64,000 nucleotides of DNA from Polynucleobacter sp. JS-Safj-400b-B2 (GCF_018881975.1 NZ_JACVPJ010000003.1:124001-188000), one strand, 5' to 3'; counted from the stretch's first letter, positions 38,741 to 49,012 are shown. The notes: generated from the letters alone by a model not told the origin. Translations and numbers: made by a program.

Positions 38741-39769
38741 TCAGATGCCGCCTGCATCCCTCTCTGATTTTGCCGCCACGGACTTAGCTTCAGCCCTCAT
38801 GCTCCTTGCAAGCAAACACATAGTTTCAAGAGCCTCTTTGGCAAAGCTAATATCGGGGTTTTTAGTAAGGTAGCTATCGGGCCAATTTATGTCCTCTTTG
38901 AGCATGTCGATCAAACTTAACGTTGACTTCTTTGCATCTCGCCCAAGATCAATAGCCTCCTTTCCCGCCAAATAAAGGAGCATGTACTTATCGAAGATTG
39001 ATTTAACCTTTATGAGGTAAGTGGATGTGTCAACAAATTGGCGATACTGCTTAAGAAACCAAGCACTAAGGAACTCAATAAAAATAAAAAGCAATGAGCA
39101 AGAGGCAATCCCATATATGTGTTGCGTCTGAAATCCGGTAGATTGAGCAACAATTTGCCATGCGAAAATTGAAAAGATGAAAAATAAAATTCCATTTCGC
39201 GCATAGCCTGTTCCTTTGTCCAAAAGAATTGATGCTTTTTCATCGGCTATAGCAGCTTTTTGCTCAAGAATCTTTCGCATAACATCGAAATAGGCTACAA
39301 ACCCTTCCATATCTCCAGTAAGCGTTTGTGGGGGGCTGATGCTAAATTGATTGAAGACTTCCTGTATGTTGGCTTTGCTCGATTCCTCAAGCGCGGAAAT
39401 TTTTTCCATTAAATAAATATAGGCGGCGGCATCTGGCTCGGGGCGTGAACGCACGTCAACATCGATAAATCTTTCGCGCTGAAGCGCATTTCTTCTAAAT
39501 ATTTCATCTAAAAATAGATAACCCCCCATCAAGAACAAGATAGAGCTGAAGATAACTGCGCCATATCGCTCCATAATGAATTCGAGGGACATATCCTGCT
39601 TAAAGTGGTAGAGGAATAGGACCCCCACGCCCCCATAAATCAAAGAAGAGGCTAGTATCAGGCGCGAAGTGATTAATGATTGATAGCGCCTAATTAAACT
39701 TGATAGACGAACTTTGGGTGCGCGAAGTGATTCTTCAGGTGTATCGCCATTTTTGGCTGACTCGGGCAT
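38741..39769 (-). CDS. Hypothetical four-helix membrane protein
   Basis: 342 residues, not recognised. Two pairs of membrane segments are visible: near residues 38-54 and 68-86 (LILASSLIYGGVGVLFLYHF, AVIFSSILFLMGGYLFLDEI), and near 194-212 and 222-238 (GILFFIFSIFAWQIVAQS, IYGIASCSLLFIFIEFLSAW). Between them lies a cytoplasm-type helical stretch, and a long helical C-terminal tail follows. It sits immediately left of tnsA on the opposite strand, the same place where element 1 has its defence operon, so it may be a defence or anti-phage membrane effector; this is only positional inference. Confidence 0.55.
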   Translation of the reverse strand: MPESAKNGDTPEESLRAPKVRLSSLIRRYQSLITSRLILASSLIYGGVGVLFLYHFKQDMSLEFIMERYGAVIFSSILFLMGGYLFLDEIFRRNALQRERFIDVDVRSRPEPDAAAYIYLMEKISALEESSKANIQEVFNQFSISPPQTLTGDMEGFVAYFDVMRKILEQKAAIADEKASILLDKGTGYARNGILFFIFSIFAWQIVAQSTGFQTQHIYGIASCSLLFIFIEFLSAWFLKQYRQFVDTSTYLIKVKSIFDKYMLLYLAGKEAIDLGRDAKKSTLSLIDMLKEDINWPDSYLTKNPDISFAKEALETMCLLARSMRAEAKSVAAKSERDAGGI

Positions 39770-39926
39770 ACAATTTCCTAACGTGGCGCTTAATGCAAAT
39801 TATTTAATTTTTAGGGCTGATAGGGCATTCATAAATAAGTACATTCCCCCTCCCACATTTAAGGGATTACTGTGGATTGAGATTAGAAATAGTCTGTACA
39901 CAAATAATTTCTAATGAGTTTTCAAA

Positions 39927-40574
39927 ATGCCTGTTCGGAAAATTCCCAAGAATTACCGCAATGTCACAGGCGTACATGCTTCTGATAAATCGATTGGTGA
40001 TGCGCAATTTGAGTCGACTCTTGAGCGCGACTTTCTAACGCTATTGGAATTTCATCCCGATGTGGAGCGCTTCGAAGTTCAGCCTAGAGTTATTTGCTGG
40101 GAAGATGCCAATGGCAAACAACGAAAACACACTCCCGACGTCTTAGTGCTATTTAAGCCTGATCTCAAGCTCACACCATGGCTCTGTGAAGTTAAATACC
40201 GCTCCGATATTTTTGAAAACTGGCCCCAATACAAACCCAAGTTCAAGGCAGGCATACGACATGCCAAGACTATAGGTTGGCGCTATCGCCTCATTACCGA
40301 AGTAGAGGTTAGAACTCCATATCTTGCTAATTGCCGTTTTTTAACAGGATTTAAATTTCAAAAGCCCAAAGTACAAGACATTGAACTACTTCTAGGGCGT
40401 CTTAAGCATATCGGGCAATCAACCCCGATGGAATTGCTAGCCTCCATTGATCGTGATAGGTATGCGCAAGCACATTTAATGCCTACGCTGTGGCATTTAA
40501 TTGCCACCCACCAAATTGACGTCGATCTTTACCAAGATCTGACGATGCAATCAGTCATCTGGAGCAAATCTTGA
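39927..40574 (+). CDS. tnsA: TnsA endonuclease of element 2
   Basis: 215 residues. Active-site candidates are E29 (QFESTLE), D71 (HTPDVLVLF) and K90 (CEVKYRS), in the same order and spacing as in the first copy. The N-terminal VRKIPKNY and the mid-protein RTPYLANCRFLTGF blocks are shared with it. First gene of the second transposition operon, overlapping tnsB by 4 bp. No end-type repeat lies directly upstream; it is 8 kb inside the element. Confidence 0.88.
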   Translation: MPVRKIPKNYRNVTGVHASDKSIGDAQFESTLERDFLTLLEFHPDVERFEVQPRVICWEDANGKQRKHTPDVLVLFKPDLKLTPWLCEVKYRSDIFENWPQYKPKFKAGIRHAKTIGWRYRLITEVEVRTPYLANCRFLTGFKFQKPKVQDIELLLGRLKHIGQSTPMELLASIDRDRYAQAHLMPTLWHLIATHQIDVDLYQDLTMQSVIWSKS

Positions 40575-42487
40575 ATGAGGTGAGATCAAATCCTTTGGTG
40601 CTAACCCATGGTAATCCAGTGCAATACCGGGGAAAAACCTACCTCATCAAACAAGAATCAATTAATTTTGAAACCGTTGTTTTGTGTGATGCCGATACAG
40701 GTGAGCTCACTGAAGCCTCAATCTCAGAACTTTCACCGCCACAAGCCAAACGCAAAGCGGCCTCTAAAGACCTAAGCGCTCAAGACCCCAAGGCACTAGC
40801 TAAGGCTAAAGCCAAATACGAACTGATTAAATCGCTCATTAACAACCCCAACCGAAAAACCGCCCAAATTAAAGAGCTCGCAAAAATGTCTGGGGTGCAT
40901 TACACCAGCATCTATAACTGGCTACGTGAATTTGAGACGACCGGCACTGTAAGCGCCCTCATTCGGCAAACGAGGTCTGATAAAGGCAAAACCCTCTTAG
41001 ATGAAAAGCTCAATAGCATCATCACTAGCTGCATTGATATTCATTTTTTAACTAAGCAAAAGAAGTCAGCTGCCAAAGTGATTGTGCAAATTTGTAAAGC
41101 CTGCGCCAAGGAAGGTATTGCAGCGCCACACCCCAATACCATTCGTAATCGCATTAAAGGACTCGATAGCTACCAAAAGCTAAAAGCCAGGGAAGGCAAT
41201 AAAGCAGCGCGCGATAAATATGCGCCTATTAAAGGGCATATTCCTGGGGCGAACTTTCCGCTAGCCATTACCCAAATCGATCACACCTTAATTGATATGA
41301 TTTTGGTTGATGATGTGAGTCGCCAACCTATTGGCAGGCCTTGGCTCACCCTGATTATGGATGTCTACTCCAGAATGGTCTTAGGCTTTTACATTTCCTT
41401 TGATCCGCCGGGCAATCTATCAACCGGTCTTTGCTTATCTTATGCCTTTTTAAGAAAAGAATCTTGGCTAGCCAAATTTGATATTGAAGCTAAATGGCCT
41501 TGCTGGGGAAAGCCAAGAACTATTCTGGCTGATAACGCTAGAGAGTTTCGGGGCAATATGCTCAAAAAAGCGTGTGATGAATATGGCATCACCCTGGAGT
41601 GGCGACCCGTTAAAACACCGCACTATGGCGGTCATATTGAGAGCTTGCTTGGCACTCTCAATGAAGAAATCAAGGCGCTGCCAGGAGCCGCTTTCTCCAA
41701 CCCCAAGATGCGCGGTACCTATAACTCCGATAAAGAAGCAGTGATGAGCCTGTCGGAATTCGAGCGTTGCTTTACGATTTTATGCACCGAAATTTACCAC
41801 CAGAAAAAACATTCCCAAATCGGCATGTCCCCGCTTGCTAAATGGGAAGAGGGTATTTTTGGCAATGATCAAGCAAAGGGTATTGGCATGCCACCCATCA
41901 TCGTCGATGAGCAGCGTCTCAAACTCGATCTCATGCCCTATGAAATCAGAACGGTGCAACCCTATGGCATTGTTTGGGATCATATTGAGTATCAACATGA
42001 TGTGCTGCGGCGCTGGATTAATGCACAAGACCCTGAAAACTCTAAAGCCAAGCAAAAGTTCTTATGTAGGCGAGATCCCAGGGACATTAGTAGCATCTGG
42101 TTTTATGACCCAGAAGTAGAGCAGCACTATCAAATACCGTATCGCAATACCTCTCATCCGGCAGTGAGTATTTGGGAGTGGCGTAAAGCGGAAAAGCGAG
42201 CAGAAGAAAGTTATCCCGATATGCCTATTGATGAAAACCTCATCTTTAGCGCTTACGACAAGATTGCCGAAGTGGTCGATAAGGCCAAAAAAGAAACCAA
42301 AGCTGTTCGCAAGGAGGCGCAGCGCAAACGCATTGGAATACAGAGTGCCAAAGCGCATCTGCAACAGGAGTCCAAGCCAACCGACTCGAAATCAGATGCA
42401 GGGACGGCAAAGGCCAATAAAGCAGTTGCCCCAAAAAGGGTTGTTAAAACCTTTGAGATTGACGATATGCAAGAGGATGACTCATGA
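40571..42487 (+). CDS. tnsB: TnsB DDE transposase of element 2
   Basis: 638 residues. Helix-turn-helix segment SGVHYTSIYNWLREFETTG near residue 110; DDE core D237 (TQIDHT), D321 (LADNAREFRG) and E357 (YGGHIESL), again with 35 residues between the last two. The C-terminal tail after residue 560 is basic and helical. It should recognise the TACAnnGTTATTTT sites of element 2. Similar along its whole length to the first TnsB but well diverged, consistent with the different end sequences of the two elements. Confidence 0.93.
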   Translation: MNEVRSNPLVLTHGNPVQYRGKTYLIKQESINFETVVLCDADTGELTEASISELSPPQAKRKAASKDLSAQDPKALAKAKAKYELIKSLINNPNRKTAQIKELAKMSGVHYTSIYNWLREFETTGTVSALIRQTRSDKGKTLLDEKLNSIITSCIDIHFLTKQKKSAAKVIVQICKACAKEGIAAPHPNTIRNRIKGLDSYQKLKAREGNKAARDKYAPIKGHIPGANFPLAITQIDHTLIDMILVDDVSRQPIGRPWLTLIMDVYSRMVLGFYISFDPPGNLSTGLCLSYAFLRKESWLAKFDIEAKWPCWGKPRTILADNAREFRGNMLKKACDEYGITLEWRPVKTPHYGGHIESLLGTLNEEIKALPGAAFSNPKMRGTYNSDKEAVMSLSEFERCFTILCTEIYHQKKHSQIGMSPLAKWEEGIFGNDQAKGIGMPPIIVDEQRLKLDLMPYEIRTVQPYGIVWDHIEYQHDVLRRWINAQDPENSKAKQKFLCRRDPRDISSIWFYDPEVEQHYQIPYRNTSHPAVSIWEWRKAEKRAEESYPDMPIDENLIFSAYDKIAEVVDKAKKETKAVRKEAQRKRIGIQSAKAHLQQESKPTDSKSDAGTAKANKAVAPKRVVKTFEIDDMQEDDS

Positions 42488-43380
42488 GTGAGCCTTATCC
42501 CCACCTTGCCAAAAAGGTTGCAAGCTATCTTGATAAAACGGATGCGCAGCGTATTGACTATATTCGCTCGCCAAGATGGCTTTCCTACCCAGGAGCAGAT
42601 GATGCCATTAGGCGTTTAGAAAACTTGCTGACCGAACCCCTCAAACACCGCATGCCGAACCTGCTCATTATTGGTGACACCAATAATGGCAAGACCATGC
42701 TGGTCAAACGCTTTTGCAATCAACATAAGCCGCAAGAAAATCCAGGGGGCGATGCCTCCATTATTCCGGTGCTGTATATGCAAGCGCCACCAGTGCCCGA
42801 TGAAAATCGTTTTTACAACACTATTCTCGAATTACTTTTTGCCCCATACAAATCAGCCGATCGTCCCGATAAAAAGCAATTTCAGGTGATTAAGTTGCTT
42901 AAAGCAGTAGGCCTAAAGATGCTCATCATTGATGAGATCCACCATATCTTAGCTGGCGTGATGACTAAGCAGCGAGCATTTCTGAATGTCATCAAATATC
43001 TGGGTAATGAGTTGCAAATACCCATTGTCGGGGTTGGGACTCAAGATGCTTTTAGAGCGATTCAGACAGACTTGCAGCTATCGAACCGCTTTGATCGGGT
43101 GATATTGCCTCGCTGGAGCAATGATGACGAGTTCTTAAATTTGCTCTGCACCTTTGAGATGGCCATTCCACTCAAAAATCCATCGAACTTTGCCGATGAA
43201 CCAGCAGTAGTTGATCTCATTTATTCCATGAGCGAAGGCTATCTTGGTGAGGTCTCGAGGATTATGGTGGCCGCAAGCATTTACGCGATTGAATCAAGTT
43301 CAGAGAAAATAGATAAGAAGATGCTGGGTAAGATTGGGTGGGTTAATCCAAGCAATCGGCGCAAAGAGCCTAGAAGCTAG
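42484..43380 (+). CDS. tnsC: TnsC/TniB-type AAA+ regulator of element 2
   Basis: 298 residues, of the short TniB-like size. Walker A GDTNNGKTMLVKRF at 64-77, Walker B LIIDEIHHIL near 148, followed by the sensor region VGVGTQDAFRAI. The ATG overlaps the tnsB stop by 4 bp. As in element 1 it bridges target-bound TniQ and TnsB. Confidence 0.92.
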   Translation: MSEPYPHLAKKVASYLDKTDAQRIDYIRSPRWLSYPGADDAIRRLENLLTEPLKHRMPNLLIIGDTNNGKTMLVKRFCNQHKPQENPGGDASIIPVLYMQAPPVPDENRFYNTILELLFAPYKSADRPDKKQFQVIKLLKAVGLKMLIIDEIHHILAGVMTKQRAFLNVIKYLGNELQIPIVGVGTQDAFRAIQTDLQLSNRFDRVILPRWSNDDEFLNLLCTFEMAIPLKNPSNFADEPAVVDLIYSMSEGYLGEVSRIMVAASIYAIESSSEKIDKKMLGKIGWVNPSNRRKEPRS

Positions 43381-43388
43381 GACAGCAA

Positions 43389-44405
43389 TTGAGAGGGCTG
43401 ACATCACCGCTATGGCCCATTCATTTCAAACCATTGCCCGATGAATTGCTTTCTTCATGGCTAGTTAGGCTAGCCCATAGCCATGGGCTTAAAGTACAAA
43501 CTTTCTGCAACCTCATTTTTGGTAATCGACTTCAGGTTTGGAATAGGGATATTGATCGCTTGGCTCCTGACTGGCTCATCAGGGGGTTATCTGATCGCAC
43601 CGGAGCCGCCATTGATCAAGTCATGGATACAACCCTACAGAGCTACCAAGGTATCGTGTATCACCGACACAGAGCATCTGGAACGCTTAGCTGGATTCAG
43701 AGCCTAAGGCTACATCACCGAAAGTTTGAAGGTTTTGGACTTCAGTTTTGTCCTGAGTGCTTGGCGCAAGATAAAGAGCCATACTTTAGGAAATCCTGGC
43801 GCGTGGCATTTAATACGGTTTGCACAATCCATAACTGTATGCTGAATGACAGATGCCCGTATTGTGGTCACGGAGTGGCATTTCATCGCAATGATATGAG
43901 GCGCAACCAATACGTCACGACAGTTTCATTAAAAGAATGTCATTACTGCGGAATTGACTTAAGTAAATCGCCAACAATTCGGGCAAGCCATGCAAGCAGC
44001 GATGTTAGTATTTTTTTAGGCAATCTTAGTCGAAAGCTACAGGATGGATCGCTAGATCAGTCTGAAATTGACAATCTTTTGATAATGCACCATTTTACAA
44101 AGCTGATATTCACCAGCAATCCCACAGTGAAGCTCTATTCACACCTTTGCAATATCATGGATGTTGATGAAATTGCCTTAGATATCAAAGCTGACATTGA
44201 GGGAGCTGGAGTTGAAACAAGGCATCTTGTGCTACAGCTTATTGCCTACTTGATGCTTGATTTAGGGTCCTCACTAAGGGAGGCCATTGAAGCGAAGGCT
44301 ATTAGGTATAACCACCTAAAGAGGGACTTTAATGACATGCCGAGTTGGTATATGGTGGTTATTGGCAGGTTTTCAAACTGGAGAACCCGCAATTTATTTA
44401 TATAA
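43389..44405 (+). CDS. tniQ: TniQ/TnsD-type target selector of element 2
   Basis: 338 residues from a TTG start 8 bp after tnsC; the first codons match those of the other TniQ, which begins with ATG. TniQ signature PIHFKPLPDELLSSWLVRLA, zinc clusters FCPECLA, CPYCGHG and CHYCGIDL. Identity to the first TniQ is high over the N-terminal 200 residues and lower after that. The shared N-terminal and zinc part suits the same target (lipA), and the divergent tail may explain why the two elements inserted 32 bp apart. Confidence 0.9.
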   Translation: MRGLTSPLWPIHFKPLPDELLSSWLVRLAHSHGLKVQTFCNLIFGNRLQVWNRDIDRLAPDWLIRGLSDRTGAAIDQVMDTTLQSYQGIVYHRHRASGTLSWIQSLRLHHRKFEGFGLQFCPECLAQDKEPYFRKSWRVAFNTVCTIHNCMLNDRCPYCGHGVAFHRNDMRRNQYVTTVSLKECHYCGIDLSKSPTIRASHASSDVSIFLGNLSRKLQDGSLDQSEIDNLLIMHHFTKLIFTSNPTVKLYSHLCNIMDVDEIALDIKADIEGAGVETRHLVLQLIAYLMLDLGSSLREAIEAKAIRYNHLKRDFNDMPSWYMVVIGRFSNWRTRNLFI

Positions 44406-44471
44406 ATGAATGTGTGCTTTGCATTAGCCCCCAATTGGATCTATGATATCGACAAAGGAAAGCAATACTAC

Positions 44472-45401
44472 ATGTCATCTCATAAAATAGTCACTAAAAG
44501 AGCCTCTACCGCCCTAGATCTTATTTCCGATTTTGGAATAAATGCGAGGCTATATAACGGCGACTGCAACGAGCTGTTATCGAAAATGCCTGATAACAGC
44601 ATAGACCTGACTATTTCTTCGCCGCCCTATTGCATGGGCAAAGAATATGAATCTGGCAACGATGTTGCAACCTTTATAAAGGCACATGAATCTCTGCTCC
44701 CAGAAATAATTAGAATTACCAAGCCTGGTGGCAGCATATGCTGGCAAGTCGGCTTTCATGTTCAAAGTGGAGCCATTACACCTTTGGATTTTCTAGTTCA
44801 TGAAATCATGTCAAAGCAAGAAGATATCGCCCTTAGAAATAGAGTGGTCTGGACCTTTGGCCATGGATTTCACTGCACCAATCGTTTTAGCGGTAGGTAT
44901 GAAGTGGTAATGTGGTACACAAAAGGGGGCGGAGAATATCATTTTGATTTGGATGCGGTGAGGGTGCCGCAGAAATACCCGGGGAAAATTGCAAACAAGG
45001 GTACAAAAAAGGGGGAATTTAGCGGCAACCCCAAAGGGAAAAATCCGAGCGACATTTGGGATATTCCCAATGTGAAAGCAAATCATGTTGAAAAAACAGA
45101 TCATCCATGTCAATTCCCAGTAGCACTGGCAATTAGACTTATTAGAGCCCTGGCTCCAATTGATGGATTGGTATTTGATCCGTTTTCAGGAGTTGCAAGC
45201 ACAGGTGTAGCAGCCCTAAATGAGCGCAGGAGATTTCTGGGCGCAGAGTTAGACCCAGACTATGCTGAAATTGCTGAAAAAAGACTTAAAGATGCGTCAA
45301 ATGGAAGGGCCAAATTTAGGCCCCTTGAAAAAGAAATTTATGTACCCAAGCCCGGAGAAAAGGTTGCAATTAAACCAAGTCATTTTTGGATATGTAATTA
45401 A
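44472..45401 (+). CDS. DNA methyltransferase (N4-cytosine or N6-adenine)
   Basis: About 309 residues from the ATG at 44472; an upstream in-frame ATG at 44406 abuts the tniQ stop. Motif IV SSPPYCMGKE lies near residue 54 and the SAM-binding motif I DPFSGVASTGVAAL follows at about 243, so the order is that of beta-class amino methyltransferases. SPPY is found in both N4C and N6A enzymes. It faces a DGQHR-domain protein, so it may protect DNA in a two-gene restriction-like unit. Recognition sequence unknown. Confidence 0.88.
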   Translation: MSSHKIVTKRASTALDLISDFGINARLYNGDCNELLSKMPDNSIDLTISSPPYCMGKEYESGNDVATFIKAHESLLPEIIRITKPGGSICWQVGFHVQSGAITPLDFLVHEIMSKQEDIALRNRVVWTFGHGFHCTNRFSGRYEVVMWYTKGGGEYHFDLDAVRVPQKYPGKIANKGTKKGEFSGNPKGKNPSDIWDIPNVKANHVEKTDHPCQFPVALAIRLIRALAPIDGLVFDPFSGVASTGVAALNERRRFLGAELDPDYAEIAEKRLKDASNGRAKFRPLEKEIYVPKPGEKVAIKPSHFWICN

Positions 45402-45415
45402 TTCCATATTCACTG

Positions 45416-47158
45416 CTACCTATAATGGTTTTCGTAAAAATCAACGGCCAATTCCTTCCAGTGACTTGATTGGTATTTTGTAAAATTAAATTCTTCAATC
45501 TTGAAGAATTTTTGCTCATATGATTTCGCGTTTATGGGTCTGCCTTTTTCAATTAGAACCCTCATTGTATGTATAAGGCCACTAATTACTGGCTGATTAA
45601 GTAGCGGAGATCTGTCCTCATCTTCAATGTTCCATACCCCATTCTCAAGCCCATACGCCTTTTTTATAAATACAAAAAACTCATTAATTTTCTCGGTACA
45701 GAAGTCTATATAAGCACTTAAGACTAAATTGGGTGTGGTTATATCTTTTTTAAGCAATTCATTTTTCCTACCATCTTCCCATATGGAAAATAAAGAGTTT
45801 GCCCCATCAACGTTAACCAAATACTTGAGACCATAACTAACTATTGATGATGTTTTTATTTTTTTAGATCTATCAAAATAGTTAGTCTGTAGCATCCCTT
45901 TATATATACCCGATTTGGACATATTTTTAATTACTGATTTTGCTATTGAGGTACTAGATCGAGGATTGAGAATTAATTCAATATCCTGTTTTAACGCAGA
46001 ATGAACACGTTTTTGCTTATCGTTTATTTCGAGAAATAACCTAGCCTCATAGGCCAACTTCTGTATTTCGGGGGTGCCTTCAGGGAAAATTATTCCCGTA
46101 ATCAGCAATAATTGTTTTGTTCTCAGCGAGGCAATTGTTTTTTCTTGAGTACCCCTGCCTTCATGGTAGCAAAAAACCCTATGCTGCCCATCTATGATTC
46201 CTATTCCGTCATAACTCTTTGGCACCTCTACCTTTACCGGCTTTAAATCATAGAGATCTTCTTCGGTCAAGGTTTTTCCAGATACATCATAATCGCGAAT
46301 TATGGTAGAGCTTGGTAAAGTAGCGATCACATTATTTACAAAAACACGGCCTTCATCAGCCAAATAGCTTCTCATTTGCTTTATTTTGGAATGCACTAAT
46401 ACCCGCTGGTAGAATCCATCACCATCCTCTTGCCAGCCATCTCTCCGCAAAACATACGCAGATTCAATTACGCTTTTTGGGTCAGCATAAAAAGATAAAA
46501 TTTTTGTTCCCTGAGGGTAATTGCTAAAGTTCTCTGGCAACAAATATGCCTGATAAATAGAAATATGCTCCTTTGTGTCGTAAGTTGCTTGACCAACATC
46601 TGAAAATTGTAGCCCTAGAAATTTATAGAATTCAAATCTAGCTGATTTTTCAATTGACTTAACTAACGCCTCGAAATACGTCTCAGTTGCGCCATGAAAT
46701 ACACGTAGATACTCCATACTTTGAAGCATCTCCTCTGAAGGCTTTATCTTTTTAGATGCATAAATGATGCAGACTTTAAAATCATTATCAGCAAACTGCG
46801 AATCCAATAGATCAATGAACCTCTGTCCATAGGCTTCCTTGGCATATGAAATAAATTTCCGCTGATTTCCGTGTATTTTATCGAGTAGCACTTTTTTCTT
46901 CGAAAGATGTTCAGCAACATTGTTTGTTGCCGTGTACTCCAATATGACAATGATATTTTCAAATACAAAAATATCGTCAATTTCGCCCGTTCTACCCTCA
47001 AAATGAATTTCTTTTTGATCAGATTGAAAGCAATTAAAACCCAATAATGCCATCAAACTTCTAACACCTTTGATATGTTTTTTTCGATCTCTATCTTCTT
47101 GGGTGAGAGTTTTTTTTGTAGTTTTTTTAGGTTTTGATGGATTATTTTTGAGCTTCAT
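45416..47158 (-). CDS. DGQHR-domain protein with restriction-nuclease-like N-terminus
   Basis: 580 residues. The DGQHR/ParB-like motif GIGIIDGQHRVFCYHEG is near residue 318. The N-terminal 150 residues contain GEIDDIFVFENIIVILEYT, which resembles a PD-(D/E)XK core (D, then E-x-T), but the usual lysine is replaced by threonine. DGQHR proteins, such as DndB, occur in DNA modification and phage-resistance loci. It converges with the methyltransferase 14 bp away, with no room for other genes. The likely role is the partner, possibly the nuclease, of that methyltransferase. Confidence 0.7.
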   Translation of the reverse strand: MKLKNNPSKPKKTTKKTLTQEDRDRKKHIKGVRSLMALLGFNCFQSDQKEIHFEGRTGEIDDIFVFENIIVILEYTATNNVAEHLSKKKVLLDKIHGNQRKFISYAKEAYGQRFIDLLDSQFADNDFKVCIIYASKKIKPSEEMLQSMEYLRVFHGATETYFEALVKSIEKSARFEFYKFLGLQFSDVGQATYDTKEHISIYQAYLLPENFSNYPQGTKILSFYADPKSVIESAYVLRRDGWQEDGDGFYQRVLVHSKIKQMRSYLADEGRVFVNNVIATLPSSTIIRDYDVSGKTLTEEDLYDLKPVKVEVPKSYDGIGIIDGQHRVFCYHEGRGTQEKTIASLRTKQLLLITGIIFPEGTPEIQKLAYEARLFLEINDKQKRVHSALKQDIELILNPRSSTSIAKSVIKNMSKSGIYKGMLQTNYFDRSKKIKTSSIVSYGLKYLVNVDGANSLFSIWEDGRKNELLKKDITTPNLVLSAYIDFCTEKINEFFVFIKKAYGLENGVWNIEDEDRSPLLNQPVISGLIHTMRVLIEKGRPINAKSYEQKFFKIEEFNFTKYQSSHWKELAVDFYENHYR

Positions 47159-47343
47159 TCAATTAACCAAAAGGTTGTCTGTATTACGTTTAACGTGTGG
47201 TTGTTGGTATACTTCACACTAATCATAACCGCCCGCGTTTTTTTTCCATAAAAATATAGTCCTTAACGGGTACAAAGTTCATAACATTCATTTGAATGAA
47301 GACACAACGGCCGTTTGCCATAAGGAATTACTTAAGCGCATCC

Positions 47344-48945
47344 TTACATCCATATTGATCCTTGCGTAGTTTCCTTTTCGCCACACAAGTTGCACCTCAT
47401 GAAATTCATCTCATAATGTAATTCAACACTTTTATTTATTTTGGGGAAAGGTATGGTCTCAATAATTAGAATCTTATGTTCGCAACCATCAACAAAACAT
47501 CCCCGCCTCTGCCGAACCCCGCCATCCTCCTTCACAAACATGCTTTCTTCTTCAATCTCCCCGTCCTCACTAACAATGTAGGGCAGATTAAAGATTGGGC
47601 TTCTTTTGCCGGGTGGACAAACCACCTTTAACTCACACCCAGCAGCACTATACTGCGGGTCTTCGGCCAGCATCTTCAGACCATCAATCACAAACTGCGG
47701 TAATGGCTCATCCTCGTTTTCTTGCCATGGGGTCCATTGTTGTAAATCTAGCCCAGCATGATCAGTGGCATAGCCCGATTCCCCAAATGCAATTTGCGCG
47801 AGCGTGACATCCGCATTTCTTAGAAACACATCTGCCGATTCCATTGCTTCAGCCTTGATGCGCCAGACAGGCTTTTTCTCCAGATCTGGAAACTTAGTCT
47901 TGGTTGTAAATACAGCACTTCGCTGAGCCTTATTACTCCCAGGCTCTTTATTCACTACTTGCGACTTATCAGAACCGCTCCTGGCGGTCCCACCGGTCTT
48001 TGGCTTGCAATCACCCCCATTGCCTGCTCGAACCCTGCAATCAGCCAAATCGTAAGTTAGCTTTCTAAAGGGAAAGGGGTGGGTACAAGTATTTATTCGA
48101 TAAACAAGAAAAGTGTGACTTTCTTTATCCCCAAAAGGCAACCAAACTCCACTCACACCTAAATCAGTCTTGCCCTCAAACGGAAATCCCGTATAAGGGT
48201 AGATCGGCAAATTCTGCGCTGATGCCTTCATGCAAGAGGAGTAAATACCCGCCGCAGAGCGCCAAGCAAATTGACTGCCTGCAATGCGTCCAATATCCGA
48301 GGCTGAGACTCCAGAAAGCCGATCAGCGAGAACTAAATGCAATCCCTGAGTTTTCACATCAAACTTTTTAGAGCTCCAAAGCGTATTAGCGCCTAAGGGC
48401 TCAGTAAAAAGTCTTTGGATAAAGTTGCCGGATGACCCAAAGTAAAAACGAATCAGCTCAATGCAAGGAATAACCAATCTCCTGCCATTTGGGAGACTCA
48501 CCATTACGCAGTAAGCATGCGTATGAAGCCGATGCCAAGGGTGGCTACCCAAGGGCAATACAAAATTGCCATCAATATCTTTGCCAGCCTTAATGAAGGA
48601 AGTCGTTTCTGGATTGATTTGTAGATCATGGAACGCTTCAATTCGATATTCGGGCTCAGCAATCTTGAGGCCTTTTTGCCAAAGACTGCCGATAGTCAAA
48701 ATTGGCAGCGCTGAGATAGCCAGCCAAACTTCTTTTTGATGGTGATGATCGGTGGCGCCAGGCAAAAGTAAGGCAGTTTGATCATCTTTTTCACAGACTA
48801 AGGGTGAAAATACCGTCTTAATGCTGGGTTGGCCATAACGCCTGATGACCATTGGATAGCCACATTCGCCAAGCCAATCTAAACGCCAAATCAAATCATC
48901 TTTGGACAGATCGGCGATGGCGGGCATGGCCCGAAGCTGATTCAT
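47344..48945 (-). CDS. tnsE: TnsE-like protein of element 2
   Basis: About 533 residues from the ATG at 48945; a longer reading to 49044 would run through a terminator hairpin and is rejected. Blocks shared with the first copy are WRLDWLGECG, VIPCIELIRFYFGSSGNF, FPFEGKTDLGVSGVWLPFG and the C-terminal RRGCFVDGCEHKILIIE. It ends with an added CNLCGE cysteine pair absent from the other copy. A role in alternative target choice is inferred from the resemblance to Tn7 TnsE. It is inward-facing like the first copy, but here 5-7 kb of extra cargo separates it from the right end. Confidence 0.6.
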   Translation of the reverse strand: MNQLRAMPAIADLSKDDLIWRLDWLGECGYPMVIRRYGQPSIKTVFSPLVCEKDDQTALLLPGATDHHHQKEVWLAISALPILTIGSLWQKGLKIAEPEYRIEAFHDLQINPETTSFIKAGKDIDGNFVLPLGSHPWHRLHTHAYCVMVSLPNGRRLVIPCIELIRFYFGSSGNFIQRLFTEPLGANTLWSSKKFDVKTQGLHLVLADRLSGVSASDIGRIAGSQFAWRSAAGIYSSCMKASAQNLPIYPYTGFPFEGKTDLGVSGVWLPFGDKESHTFLVYRINTCTHPFPFRKLTYDLADCRVRAGNGGDCKPKTGGTARSGSDKSQVVNKEPGSNKAQRSAVFTTKTKFPDLEKKPVWRIKAEAMESADVFLRNADVTLAQIAFGESGYATDHAGLDLQQWTPWQENEDEPLPQFVIDGLKMLAEDPQYSAAGCELKVVCPPGKRSPIFNLPYIVSEDGEIEEESMFVKEDGGVRQRRGCFVDGCEHKILIIETIPFPKINKSVELHYEMNFMRCNLCGEKETTQGSIWM

Positions 48946-49012
48946 TGAGTCCTCTAATAAATCATTACTGCAACTTGGCCATAGCGCCACCAAGAATGAG
49001 GCCATTAAAAAT

